A stretch of 64,000 nt of DNA from Candidatus Uhrbacteria bacterium (GTDB lineage Bacteria; Patescibacteriota; Patescibacteriia; 2-12-FULL-60-25), in the NCBI GenBank assembly GCA_020854265.1, contig JADZFU010000002.1, positions 31,746 to 95,745 on the forward strand, written 5' to 3'. Position 1 is the first letter of the stretch, and each line of letters begins with the position of its first letter. The notes below the pieces were generated by a model. It saw only the letters and a program-made list of their open reading frames with translations. It was not told the origin of the DNA and ran no database searches. Of the stretch, positions 29,495 to 38,698 are shown piece by piece. The position numbers and the translations under genes were made by a program.

Positions 29495-29505
29495 AGAATG
29501 ACCTA

Positions 29506-29534
29506 AGCTTAGCGAAGAAATTTGGTTTTGCCAA
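29506..29534 (-). promoter_or_regulatory. Promoter TTGGCA-N17-TAAGCT for valS
   Basis: -35 at 29534-29529, -10 at 29511-29506; 11 nt from -10 to ATG. Confidence 0.6.
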
Positions 29535-29560
29535 TAACCTTTAACAAAACCGTCAATGGT

Positions 29561-29589
29561 TTGACATCTTTATAAATCTTGGCTAATTT
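29561..29589 (+). promoter_or_regulatory. Promoter TTGACA-N17-TAATTT for the DHH-like gene
   Basis: TTGACA 29561-29566, TAATTT 29584-29589; 12 nt to ATG 29602. Confidence 0.7.
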
Positions 29590-29601
29590 AGTGGATCAGT
29601 T

Positions 29602-30735
29602 ATGGCTCTACGCCCAGAACAACAGGCAGTTGAACTGATCAGCCGCGCAAAGAATATTTTGATCACGACGCGTGAACACGCGTCGACGGATTCGCTTTCC
29701 TCGGCCGTTGCCATGGGTTTGGTGTTAAAAAAGCTCAATAAGACTTTTGATATTTGCGTCCCCGGTTACGATGCGGCCGCACATCCCGCTTTTTTGCCCA
29801 AGCTTGATATCCGCCATAAACCGGGTGCCATGCGTGCATTCCATATCTCGCTTGATGTACGCGAGACTCCGCTCTCGGAGCTTTTGTACGATGTAAAGGA
29901 TGGCAAGCTTGAAATTACCCTTGTTCCAAAACAGGGCGATTGGATGCCAAAAGATGTCGCATTCAAACATGGGGATGACCGATACGATTTGATTATTGCC
30001 CTCGATTCGCCTGATATGGCGTCGCTCGGAGACATTGCGAAGAATCAAGCGGATTTTGTGTACCGCACCACCATCATCAATATCGACCATAGCGCCGCCA
30101 ATGAGGCTTGGGGACAGGTGAATCTCGTGGACTTGAACGCGGTCTCAACGAGCGAGGTATTGTTTACGTTCTTGCAGGGCTGGAACAAGAGCTTTATCGA
30201 TGAAGCGCTCGCCACTTCCCTTTTGGCCGGCATGATTTCCAAAACAAAAGGGTTCCGCACTCAGAATGTCACTCCCAAAACGCTTAAGACATCCTCGGAG
30301 CTCGTTACGCTCGGTGCGAAACGCGGCGATATCGTATCCGCTTTGTGGCGCACGCAATCGATTGCGAATCTCAAGCTTTGGGGACGCGTGCTCTCGCGTT
30401 TGGAGCAGGACCGAGAACTCGGATTGGTCTGGTCCATTCTCGGCGAAAGCGATTTTTTGGAAGCCGGGGCAAAAGCCGATGCCTTGGAAGGAGTTGTTGA
30501 CGAGCTGATCTCGTATGCACCGGAGGCAAAGACGGTTCTATTGGCCGTCAAAAAAACCGACGGCTTGCATGTACATGTTTTTGCACAAGCTCCCCGCTCG
30601 GCAGCCGAGCTTGCCCGTGTCTTTGAGGGCAGCGGCAACCGCGAGCGCGCCTTGTTTATTTCGCGCGAGAACGCTTCGCCAAACGAGACGATGAAGAAGA
30701 TTTTGGAGCGGATGCGCGGCTCGCTCGCTGTCTAA
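29602..30735 (+). CDS. DHH-family phosphoesterase-like protein with altered catalytic motifs
   Basis: NIDHSAANEAWGQVNLVDLNAVSTSEVLF and ALDSPDMASLGD match DHH family layout. Confidence 0.75.
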   Translation: MALRPEQQAVELISRAKNILITTREHASTDSLSSAVAMGLVLKKLNKTFDICVPGYDAAAHPAFLPKLDIRHKPGAMRAFHISLDVRETPLSELLYDVKDGKLEITLVPKQGDWMPKDVAFKHGDDRYDLIIALDSPDMASLGDIAKNQADFVYRTTIINIDHSAANEAWGQVNLVDLNAVSTSEVLFTFLQGWNKSFIDEALATSLLAGMISKTKGFRTQNVTPKTLKTSSELVTLGAKRGDIVSALWRTQSIANLKLWGRVLSRLEQDRELGLVWSILGESDFLEAGAKADALEGVVDELISYAPEAKTVLLAVKKTDGLHVHVFAQAPRSAAELARVFEGSGNRERALFISRENASPNETMKKILERMRGSLAV

Positions 30736-31231
30736 ACGCTTCATAGAGCAAAAGCGCGGCAGCGACCGAAACATTAAAGCTTTGCACAAAGCCGACCATC
30801 GGAATCACCAGATTCAGGTCGGCTTTTTTGGATAATTGATCGGATACGCCGTCATGCTCATTCCCGATGACGATGGCGACAGGAGCGGCGAGATCCGCCT
30901 TGGCAGGATCAATGGCAGAACCCGTGAGCTTGGTTACCGCAATTTTGAATTTTTTCTTTTTGAGATAGGAGGCCAGCTTTGCAACCGAATCCCATTTGGT
31001 GATCTTGAGCCATTTGGCCGCCGAGGCGGCGGACTTTGAGCGGAGCTCGCGATTTTTTGGAGCTTTATTGACGGTATACAAAAGATGCACCTCCCCTACT
31101 CCAAATGCATCGCAAGAACGGAGGATGGCCCCGACATTGTGCGGGTCATCGACATTTTCAAGCACAATCGCCAGCGTTTTTTGCCGCTGGGACATGACTT
31201 GCTCTATTTTATGCTGTCGGTTCGGCGTCAT
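30656..31231 (-). CDS. SpoU/TrmH-family RNA 2'-O-ribose methyltransferase
   Basis: LENVDDPHNVGAILRSCDAFGV; VIGNEHDGVS; IPMVGFVQSFNVSVAAALLLYE; start may be 31195. Confidence 0.92.
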   Translation of the reverse strand: MTPNRQHKIEQVMSQRQKTLAIVLENVDDPHNVGAILRSCDAFGVGEVHLLYTVNKAPKNRELRSKSAASAAKWLKITKWDSVAKLASYLKKKKFKIAVTKLTGSAIDPAKADLAAPVAIVIGNEHDGVSDQLSKKADLNLVIPMVGFVQSFNVSVAAALLLYEAFRQRASRASAPKSSSSSRLAKRSRAK

Positions 31232-31511
31232 TGATCAACTGTTTAAGACTGTAGAGCGCGGCCAGCGTCATATCTGCGCGATCCATCAGCGAGAATGCGT
31301 AATTGCGAACGGCGCCATAAGACTCATATCTTTCGTCAACCATATAATCACCCGGACTGCCGGCCATATCATCGATCTTGGAGACCATCTCCATGCATTG
31401 GGCGAATACTGCCTCAGCGCGAGTAATCTCGGCGTCAATCACCTGCTCGACCGAAGGCTTTTCAGATTCGGGCGCAGGCGGAAACGGATTGCGGAACATT
31501 TTTTCTGACAT
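31209..31511 (-). CDS. Hypothetical protein
   Basis: 100-aa ORF between similarly oriented genes. Confidence 0.5.
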   Translation of the reverse strand: MSEKMFRNPFPPAPESEKPSVEQVIDAEITRAEAVFAQCMEMVSKIDDMAGSPGDYMVDERYESYGAVRNYAFSLMDRADMTLAALYSLKQLINDAEPTA

Positions 31512-31512
31512 A

Positions 31513-31752
31513 TCAGTTTCCTTGCTGGATCTGCCGATGGATCCAGTCGAGGCGCGAGAGCCCGTCGCCTTTGGGCGCGCGTTCCATCAAATTTTTTAAA
31601 CGGTCTACCTCGACGCCAAGATGCTTGATCTCGGAAGTGATGGCATGGGCTTTGGCGCTGATGGCCGAAAGCGTGCTCTGCCGATGCGTATTAGGCATGG
31701 AGGAGAGCTGGCGGGCGACCTTATTGGACTTCGGCATCATAACCTTGCACAT
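31513..31752 (-). CDS. Hypothetical small protein
   Basis: ORF contiguous with the next gene. Confidence 0.45.
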   Translation of the reverse strand: MCKVMMPKSNKVARQLSSMPNTHRQSTLSAISAKAHAITSEIKHLGVEVDRLKNLMERAPKGDGLSRLDWIHRQIQQGN

Positions 31753-31768
31753 ATTCTAGCTGACAGGC

Positions 31769-32248
31769 ATGATCGTGACGAAGTTTATGTCAACCATTAT
31801 CGACCAAGACGCTACATATGTAGCCGCTATCAAGAACAGTATCGGCAGCAAACAGTTCCGCAACTTGTTTGCGGACGTTGACGGCAAGCGCATGGATTTG
31901 ACCGAGAACGGACGCTTGGCCTGTGCCTTTTACGTATCGTGGATCCTGTTTCATTTCGGATACCTCAAAGACCCGCATGTTACGGTAGACGGAACGGTAA
32001 AGGATCTCCGAGCGAACGGATGGGTGGATACGGAAGATCCGAAAGAAGGCGATGTGCTCGTATGGGAGCCGACCATGGACCATGATCCGGAGCAGCCGCA
32101 CCAGCATATTGGTTTTTATTTGGGAAATGGCCGCGCCGCGAGCAATAGCTCAAAACTCGGAGAAATCTTCGAGCACGACTCTACTTTTGAAGGGAAACGA
32201 CGGTTGATTTCAATTCTTTCCAGACCGGCTCAGACCCAATCTCGTTAA
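31769..32248 (+). CDS. NlpC/P60 or CHAP-like hydrolase (putative)
   Basis: Cys-containing RLACAFYVSWIL followed by GDVLVWEP and HQHIGFYLGNGRAASN (Cys...His layout). Confidence 0.55.
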   Translation: MIVTKFMSTIIDQDATYVAAIKNSIGSKQFRNLFADVDGKRMDLTENGRLACAFYVSWILFHFGYLKDPHVTVDGTVKDLRANGWVDTEDPKEGDVLVWEPTMDHDPEQPHQHIGFYLGNGRAASNSSKLGEIFEHDSTFEGKRRLISILSRPAQTQSR

Positions 32249-32696
32249 ACGAAAGTCGTAAAAAGAACGGTCCTTTGGCTTCGCGCATAAACCGGGCACG
32301 GTCCGGCGGCATGGTGTGCGAACTTTTCAAATTGTCGTTCAAATCGGCGGCTTTGATGGCCCAAGCCTGCGGATCGCGAGCATCCACCAATCCAGCCATC
32401 ATTTTTATCCAGCGCGCATCGCCTCCTTCGATCATATCGTCATGCGTACATAACCTGACGAGACCCACGGTGCGTTCGGAAAACCCAAGACGGAGCAACT
32501 CATCAAATGAGGTTGCCCCGTCTTCAACAATATCGTGCAGGATACCTGCGAGAACGACTTCGTCAGGGTAGCCATGGCTTTTGAGCGTATCCGCTACCCG
32601 GAGCGAGTGCTTGTATGCAGGCTCGTCCGAACCTTTCCGGGTTCCAGGAATACGCGTGCGGACCAATTCTTCCGCTTGGGCAAATACGTCCGGCAT
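32181..32696 (-). CDS. Single-domain HD hydrolase resembling the Rel/SpoT-MESH1 hydrolase domain
   Basis: KHSLRVADTL, LAGILHDIVEDG, AIKAADLNDNL. Confidence 0.65.
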   Translation of the reverse strand: MPDVFAQAEELVRTRIPGTRKGSDEPAYKHSLRVADTLKSHGYPDEVVLAGILHDIVEDGATSFDELLRLGFSERTVGLVRLCTHDDMIEGGDARWIKMMAGLVDARDPQAWAIKAADLNDNLKSSHTMPPDRARFMREAKGPFFLRLSFNEIGSEPVWKELKSTVVSLQK

Positions 32697-32698
32697 GT

Positions 32699-34051
32699 TT
32701 AGCGCGCGCCGTCCATCAATGGCTGCATGACGGGAAGATTTGGCGTTTGGAAGGCCTCATCCGCGACAAGCGGGACAACGGTTTGGTATTTTTCCGGCTC
32801 TTGTCCGCTCATTCCGCGATCGATAGTTCCTTCGGCGATAAGCGCCGGGAGAATGAAGATACGGCTTTGATTGTCAGCCCATGTCTCATGACGCATCCAG
32901 CCGATTTTTACGCTGGAAATGGTCACGCGCACCTCAGACGTCCCGGCCTCGCCGTACCAACCGTATACCGGATTATTTCCGCCGGCATTAAGACGCTTGA
33001 GCGCCTCTTCGGATGTGATGAGCGGATAAGCGGATGCGTCCTCTTCGTTTACTTGGAAGACATTTCCTCCCATAACCGTATTCGACTCGATATCGACGGA
33101 AACGGAGGCGCGGTTGGACGGCCAGCCGCCTGATCCGACAACCGGGAGACCGCCGCGCATTTCCGGATATACGACGCTCACCTGCATTGGATATCCTCCG
33201 CACGGCGACGGGTAAATCATCATTTTGGCATCTTCAGCTGCTGCAGGTTCGGCCATAATGCACGGCATGGATTCGCCGCGCAGGAGCGGCATGATCTCCG
33301 GATACTCTTGGATTATCCCCTGTCCGGCAAAAGAACCGAGACCATGGCTGCGCAAAAAGGCGTCGGCAGCTGCGAGCACGCGCTCTTTATCGAGGCGGAC
33401 CTCGCGGCGTTCGCGCGGCTGTTCTTTGGACCAGTCGATTTCTTTCCACCAGTTCAAGTTACGGCTCGGGATATCGGTATTCCAGACAAACCCTTCATTG
33501 TCCTTCCATGAAACATTTGCGTATTGGACAGCTGAAATACCATTCGAGATTTGCGACGGTACGCCAGCGACGGAGATAATACTGCGCGCGCTCGAGACAT
33601 CAATGCTCGGCAAGCGTACGCGGTACACATCGCTTTCGGATCCCCATGTCGGAAGCGAGGCAGTCACGTTATAAACCACTTTTGCTTGGTTCGGCTCTGG
33701 ATACGGCATGATGCGGGCAACTCCGGAAGAACCGGCTGTGCCGCCTCCCACATTTGTAACGGCTACATCAAAATTAGCAGCTGGCTCCTTTGCCGGTGCG
33801 GTTGTCGGTGCTTGAACCTGCACCGAGCTAAGCGGACTGACTGCGGCGATAGGCGCCCCCATAGGACGGGCGGAGATTGCTTCGGCTGAGCCGAGCGCGC
33901 CGTAATTCAAGACGTTCGGGATCTTTCCAAAGCCTTGTTTTGCGGGAACAGGCTCGGGCTTGGATGGCTGGGTTATGGATGGCGCGGCAGGCTGACAGCC
34001 GGCACCGAGTATCGCGAGAGCGACAAAAACAGAAAGGATCTTTTTATGCAT
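32699..34051 (-). CDS. Hypothetical lipoprotein
   Basis: MHKKILSVFVALAILGAGC signal/lipobox. Confidence 0.7.
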   Translation of the reverse strand: MHKKILSVFVALAILGAGCQPAAPSITQPSKPEPVPAKQGFGKIPNVLNYGALGSAEAISARPMGAPIAAVSPLSSVQVQAPTTAPAKEPAANFDVAVTNVGGGTAGSSGVARIMPYPEPNQAKVVYNVTASLPTWGSESDVYRVRLPSIDVSSARSIISVAGVPSQISNGISAVQYANVSWKDNEGFVWNTDIPSRNLNWWKEIDWSKEQPRERREVRLDKERVLAAADAFLRSHGLGSFAGQGIIQEYPEIMPLLRGESMPCIMAEPAAAEDAKMMIYPSPCGGYPMQVSVVYPEMRGGLPVVGSGGWPSNRASVSVDIESNTVMGGNVFQVNEEDASAYPLITSEEALKRLNAGGNNPVYGWYGEAGTSEVRVTISSVKIGWMRHETWADNQSRIFILPALIAEGTIDRGMSGQEPEKYQTVVPLVADEAFQTPNLPVMQPLMDGAR

Positions 34052-34089
34052 AGTGATTATCCTAACGTATCAAATGCGCACCCGTTACA

Positions 34090-35511
34090 CTAGTTCGACG
34101 AGCCGGCGTGCATGGCGCGGATAGCCGGCAATGCATTGCGAAGTTTTTTTACGTAGTCGATGGTTTCAGGCTGGAGGCGCGAACGCTTCAGGATTTGTGC
34201 CGGTTTAAGCTCGCCGCTGATTTGCTCGTCCCAGATTTGGATCGCGGTCCGGACTCGGCCATAGCCTCCATTGTATGAAGCGGCCAAATACTCGTAGGTT
34301 TTTTGGTCGATTTTGTGATTGGCCTGAACGGTTTCGGGCAAATACGCGAGAATGGTATCCATGTAGCCGATCGAGGCTTTGGTGGCATTATGATGGTCCT
34401 TCATGCCGGCTTCGAAATCCGGTTTCAGACCAAGCTCGGGACGGTTTTTTGCCTGACTGGTGTATGTGGACGGAATGAATTGGAACATTCCGAGCGCTCC
34501 GGCGGATGATTTGGCGTAGTTGTATGCCTGGCCCGGATTAAGCGCGACCGTGGTGTAGACGCGCTCGACAGCCCGCTCGGCATTATTGCGCAGCGATGTG
34601 CCATCCATATGCTCGATGACGGCAATTGCCTTGATGAGATCCGGCTGGACAACATCGGCAACAAGCTTGCCGTCGATTGCACGGGATTTGGCGCCGCGTG
34701 CGCGCAGTTCGTCAAAGGCTTTGTCCACCATGCCGTCTACCAAGCGCATCCCCTCTTTCACAACTACCGGACGATGGAGCTTGGACGAGTATGGCGTATA
34801 TACCGCCTCTTCTACAGCATACTCCACTACCTTGGTGCCCTGTTTTATCTCATTGAAAATTGGATAGCGCACGGCAACCACGCTGTATTTTGGATCGTTG
34901 ATGGCATAGTCGGAATTGATCCAGTTGGAAACACGAACGGAGATTCCGGCCGGCGCTGGCGTTTGGACCGTGAGCTTGGAACCTTGCTTTACCGCCTGCA
35001 CATAGGTGATGGCATCGGTTGATTCGTTCCAGACTGCCAAGGTGACATTACGCGGAGCGTCTTGGCCGATGGGCTGCATTTTGTAGCGGACGTCTTTGCC
35101 TTCGGCACGGATCTGCGCACGGAGCTCTTCTTGTGCTCGATAGACGGCTTGCAGCTCGCGCGGGAGGTTGGATGTCGAAACGGTCGGTGCAGGCATTCCG
35201 TCGGATGTGAATCCGAGCTGGCGGAGGATTTCTTCTTTTGTAGAAGCGATGGTGCCGGAACCAGGATGATAAAAACGACCGTCCTTCATTTGAAGGATGG
35301 TCGGTGCTTGGCCGATATCGGTGACTTGCTCGGATGTTTTGCCGAGTTTGGCGAGTAAGGCTTCGCGAGATGCCTCGATATTACCGGTGGCCGGATGGTA
35401 ATAACGGCCGTCCTTCATTTGAAGAATGGTGATTTCTTCGGCGTGCGCAAAACCGGCAAACCCCGCCAAGACGGAGACACTAAGAGTGAGCGAGATGATC
35501 CAAGAGCGCAT
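34090..35511 (-). CDS. Secreted lytic transglycosylase (SLT-like domain) with N-terminal peptide repeats
   Basis: Signal peptide; two ILQMKDGR(Y/F)YHP repeats; SSAGALGMFQFIPSTY and AASYNGGYGRV motifs. Confidence 0.8.
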   Translation of the reverse strand: MRSWIISLTLSVSVLAGFAGFAHAEEITILQMKDGRYYHPATGNIEASREALLAKLGKTSEQVTDIGQAPTILQMKDGRFYHPGSGTIASTKEEILRQLGFTSDGMPAPTVSTSNLPRELQAVYRAQEELRAQIRAEGKDVRYKMQPIGQDAPRNVTLAVWNESTDAITYVQAVKQGSKLTVQTPAPAGISVRVSNWINSDYAINDPKYSVVAVRYPIFNEIKQGTKVVEYAVEEAVYTPYSSKLHRPVVVKEGMRLVDGMVDKAFDELRARGAKSRAIDGKLVADVVQPDLIKAIAVIEHMDGTSLRNNAERAVERVYTTVALNPGQAYNYAKSSAGALGMFQFIPSTYTSQAKNRPELGLKPDFEAGMKDHHNATKASIGYMDTILAYLPETVQANHKIDQKTYEYLAASYNGGYGRVRTAIQIWDEQISGELKPAQILKRSRLQPETIDYVKKLRNALPAIRAMHAGSSN

Positions 35512-35519
35512 GATTTGGA

Positions 35520-36122
35520 TTATACCACACGAGGCCGGCGGGGCGGGAAGGGATTGGGCGGACGCGGACGGAATCCTTGGCGGTTTTTTCGCTCTTCATA
35601 GGAAATAATTCGCAATGCTTTGGACAAAAGACGGTCCAAATTACGATATCCGCTTGTGGAAAACGCTTTATGTGCCTTGACCCATGCCGCTTCCCAGATC
35701 GCGCCTTCTCCGGTCAGCGTCTCTTTGGCTTCCGAGGGCGCTTCGAATAGAAAGAAGTGGACGGTTTTCTCGATGGTTGTGCCCTCGCGGCGGAATCGGA
35801 AAAGAGTGCGGCCGATCGGAGCAATATATTTTAGACCTTCAAGTCCGGTCTCCTCCTTGATTTCACGGACTGCCGTTTGCACCAGAGTCTCCCCTGCCTC
35901 TTGATGACCTTTGGGAAAGGTCATGCGGTTATATGGATCTTTGATGAAGAAAATCTCAACATGACCGCCCTTTTTGCGGTAGATGATCCCGCCAGCCGAA
36001 ACCTCGCTCCGAAAGCGCTGGTTACGGTTGGGTCGGCGATGCTGGTGCCGCATCTGCTGCGGGCGCCTCGCCGGTGAGGATCCCGATGGCGCGGTCGAGC
36101 TGGGGGTCGCGTTGGGCTTCAT
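35520..36122 (-). CDS. NUDIX hydrolase
   Basis: FPKGHQEAGETLVQTAVREIKEETGL NUDIX box; start may be 36056. Confidence 0.92.
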   Translation of the reverse strand: MKPNATPSSTAPSGSSPARRPQQMRHQHRRPNRNQRFRSEVSAGGIIYRKKGGHVEIFFIKDPYNRMTFPKGHQEAGETLVQTAVREIKEETGLEGLKYIAPIGRTLFRFRREGTTIEKTVHFFLFEAPSEAKETLTGEGAIWEAAWVKAHKAFSTSGYRNLDRLLSKALRIISYEERKNRQGFRPRPPNPFPPRRPRVV

Positions 36123-37338
36123 AGTCTTCGGAGGTTCGTTCGACGGTTACGTCGGGCTCGAGGCCCGTTTTATTAATGGTGCGTTCATTTGGCGTGAGCC
36201 ATTCGGCAATGGTGATTTTGATTGCCGAGCCGTCTTTCAAGTTGATGTAGTCCTGTACCGAGCCTTTACCGAAGGTGGTTTTGCCAACCACGGTGGCGAG
36301 TTTGAGATCCTGCAGGGCGCCGGAGACGATTTCGGATGCGCTGGCCGAGCCTTCATTGACGAGTACGACGGTTGGCAATCCAGCTAACCGTTTCTTTCCG
36401 GTACCGCGCAGCTGTTCGAAGATTTTTCCTTGCCGCCGCTCTTTGACTACCACCGCATCTCCTACCCATTCTCCGGCCATATAAACGGCCGTATCTAGGA
36501 AACCGCCGGGGTTGTTACGCAGGTCAAGAATGACTCCTTTGGCGTCTTTCCGGATTGCTTCTTCGACGGCTCGGTCAAAGTTGTCGCGGGTATCCATGTT
36601 GAAATTCGTGACAACGATATGCGCGATATTTTTATCCTCGATCCAGTTGAGCCGTACGCTCTTGATTTGGATTTCATCGCGCGTGATCTCGACATCGAAT
36701 GGGTCCTTTCCCGTATCAGGACGGAATATGGTGAGCTTTACCTTGGTCCCTTTATCCCCGCGGATCAGGCTCACGGCTTTTTCTACGGTATAACCGGCCG
36801 TGTCGGCATCATCGATTTTGATAATCAAATCGCCGGCTTTGATACCAGCGCGCTCGGCCGGCGTATCAGGCAAAGGCGCGACTATGGTAAGGGTGCCCTC
36901 TTTGAGGCCGATCTCGGCGCCTATGCCGGAGAACTTGCCTGATAATGCCTGCTGGAATGCCTCGGCGCCTTTTGGCTCGAAGAAGTTGGTGTACGGATCG
37001 CCGGTTGCCTCGGCAAGCCCTTTCATGGCGCCGTAGAACAATGACTTGTCCTCGATAGGCTGCTGGTAATATTTTTCTTTGATGATGGTCCAGGCATCCC
37101 AAAAGAGCTTGAACTCGACATCTTGCGAAGCGATGTTCGCCGGAGGCGATTGACCAATACCGATGACAAAGCCGGTCGTGGAAGCGGAGGATGCTGTTTG
37201 CGATTTATCCCCAAAAGCCTCGACTCTGGTCCATGCGCGGCCAAAGAGGATGCCAAGAACCAAGCCGACAATCAAAAAGACGAAGACGGCTTTTTGTTCC
37301 TTCTTGGGCGCTTGGGCGTTTTGGTAGAGAGGATTCAT
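36022..37338 (-). CDS. S41 family carboxyl-terminal processing protease
   Basis: PDZ domain; VILDLRNNPGG; VNEGSASASEIVSGALQD; GKTTFGKGSVQ. Confidence 0.95.
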   Translation of the reverse strand: MNPLYQNAQAPKKEQKAVFVFLIVGLVLGILFGRAWTRVEAFGDKSQTASSASTTGFVIGIGQSPPANIASQDVEFKLFWDAWTIIKEKYYQQPIEDKSLFYGAMKGLAEATGDPYTNFFEPKGAEAFQQALSGKFSGIGAEIGLKEGTLTIVAPLPDTPAERAGIKAGDLIIKIDDADTAGYTVEKAVSLIRGDKGTKVKLTIFRPDTGKDPFDVEITRDEIQIKSVRLNWIEDKNIAHIVVTNFNMDTRDNFDRAVEEAIRKDAKGVILDLRNNPGGFLDTAVYMAGEWVGDAVVVKERRQGKIFEQLRGTGKKRLAGLPTVVLVNEGSASASEIVSGALQDLKLATVVGKTTFGKGSVQDYINLKDGSAIKITIAEWLTPNERTINKTGLEPDVTVERTSEDYEAQRDPQLDRAIGILTGEAPAADAAPASPTQP

Positions 37339-37356
37339 ATCTCAAATTGAGTACGC

Positions 37357-38625
37357 TTAGGGTTCGAGGATTCTTTCAATGTCGGCACCGAGCGCTTTCA
37401 AGCGAAGGTCGAGATTCTCGTAGCCACGGAAAACCATCTCGGCATCATGGATGAGGGTTTCACCCTGGGCGACGAGTCCGGCAAGTACCATGGTGGCTCC
37501 GGCACGCAAATCGAGCGAGCGAATCTCGGTTCCGCGCAGCGGCGTCGGTCCGGTAATAATAGCGCGATGCGGATCAGCAATAATGGCATTGGCGCCCATT
37601 TTTGTGAGCTCGTTGATATATCCCATGCGCGATTCGAACATAGGATCGTGGATAAGGGTTGTTCCATGACACTGGGTGGCGAGCAAACCAAAGATTGCTT
37701 GAAGGTCGGTTGGGAAACCCGGGTAGATCATGGTCTGCAATTTGAAGGAGTCCATCCTCCCTACTCCCTGAACATGCAGAGTGTTCTTTATGATTTCATG
37801 GCGGATGCCGACGCGCGTAAGTGCATTACGGATAGCATCGAGATGTTCGGGCACAACCGGAGCGATTTCTATCTTGCCGCGGGTGAGCGCGGCGGCGACA
37901 GCAAAGGTTCCGATCTCGAGCATGTCAGGCACAACAGCCCAAGCCTGCGAGGGCGCCTTGAGTTTTTTTACGCCGTCGATCTCGATCTCATGCGTGCCAA
38001 TGCCTTTGATTTTGGCTCCGCATTTTACAAGGAAGCGGCAGAGGTCCTGAACATGCGGCTCGGCGGCAGATAAACGGATGGAAGTGTGGCCAGTGGCGGT
38101 TACCGCGGCCATGATGAGGTTTTCGGTAGCGGTTACGCTAAACTCCGGAAGGATAATGTAATTGCCGACCAGCTCTTTCGATTGAAGGACTATGGTTTCA
38201 TCGTCCTGAGATGAAATTTTTGCACCGAGCGAAGAGAGCGCAAACAAATGCGTATCTATCGGACGATTGCCTATGGAACAGCCTCCCGGCTCATTGACGG
38301 CGATTTTTTTGAAACGCGCGAGCATCGGTCCCAAAAGCAGGATCGAGAAGCGCATCTTTTTCATTTTCTTTTTATCAAGCTTGGACGGGTCCAAATCCTT
38401 GGTATTGATAGAGAGCTCATGCTCGCCGGTCCAGTCAATTTTGGCGCCCATGTCGCGGATAATATCCAAAAGCTGGAGCAGATCCGTGAGCTTGGGGACA
38501 TTTTTGAAGCGGACCGTGCCATCCACCAAAAGCGAAGAGGCCACCAAAGGGCCGATGGCGTTTTTTGCACCGTAGACGTCGATGCGGCCGGCAAGATGCT
38601 TGCCGCCCTGGATTTTCATCTTCAT
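37357..38625 (-). CDS. murA: UDP-N-acetylglucosamine 1-carboxyvinyltransferase
   Basis: GAKNAIGPLVASSLLVDG; EPSP-synthase-like fold segments; LRAGATMVLAGLVA. Confidence 0.95.
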   Translation of the reverse strand: MKMKIQGGKHLAGRIDVYGAKNAIGPLVASSLLVDGTVRFKNVPKLTDLLQLLDIIRDMGAKIDWTGEHELSINTKDLDPSKLDKKKMKKMRFSILLLGPMLARFKKIAVNEPGGCSIGNRPIDTHLFALSSLGAKISSQDDETIVLQSKELVGNYIILPEFSVTATENLIMAAVTATGHTSIRLSAAEPHVQDLCRFLVKCGAKIKGIGTHEIEIDGVKKLKAPSQAWAVVPDMLEIGTFAVAAALTRGKIEIAPVVPEHLDAIRNALTRVGIRHEIIKNTLHVQGVGRMDSFKLQTMIYPGFPTDLQAIFGLLATQCHGTTLIHDPMFESRMGYINELTKMGANAIIADPHRAIITGPTPLRGTEIRSLDLRAGATMVLAGLVAQGETLIHDAEMVFRGYENLDLRLKALGADIERILEP

Positions 38626-38698
38626 ATTTTCGTTCAGGAAAAAAGCACCAACTTGGCTTTTTTCTAATCAAAAACCAGTGTATCCTGTCTGCAGACAC

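Noticed and set aside
36022-36122. 101-bp overlap of NUDIX and S41 protease ORFs
   Set aside because: The NUDIX gene probably starts at 36056 or later; the upstream part is a low-complexity frame of the protease C-terminus
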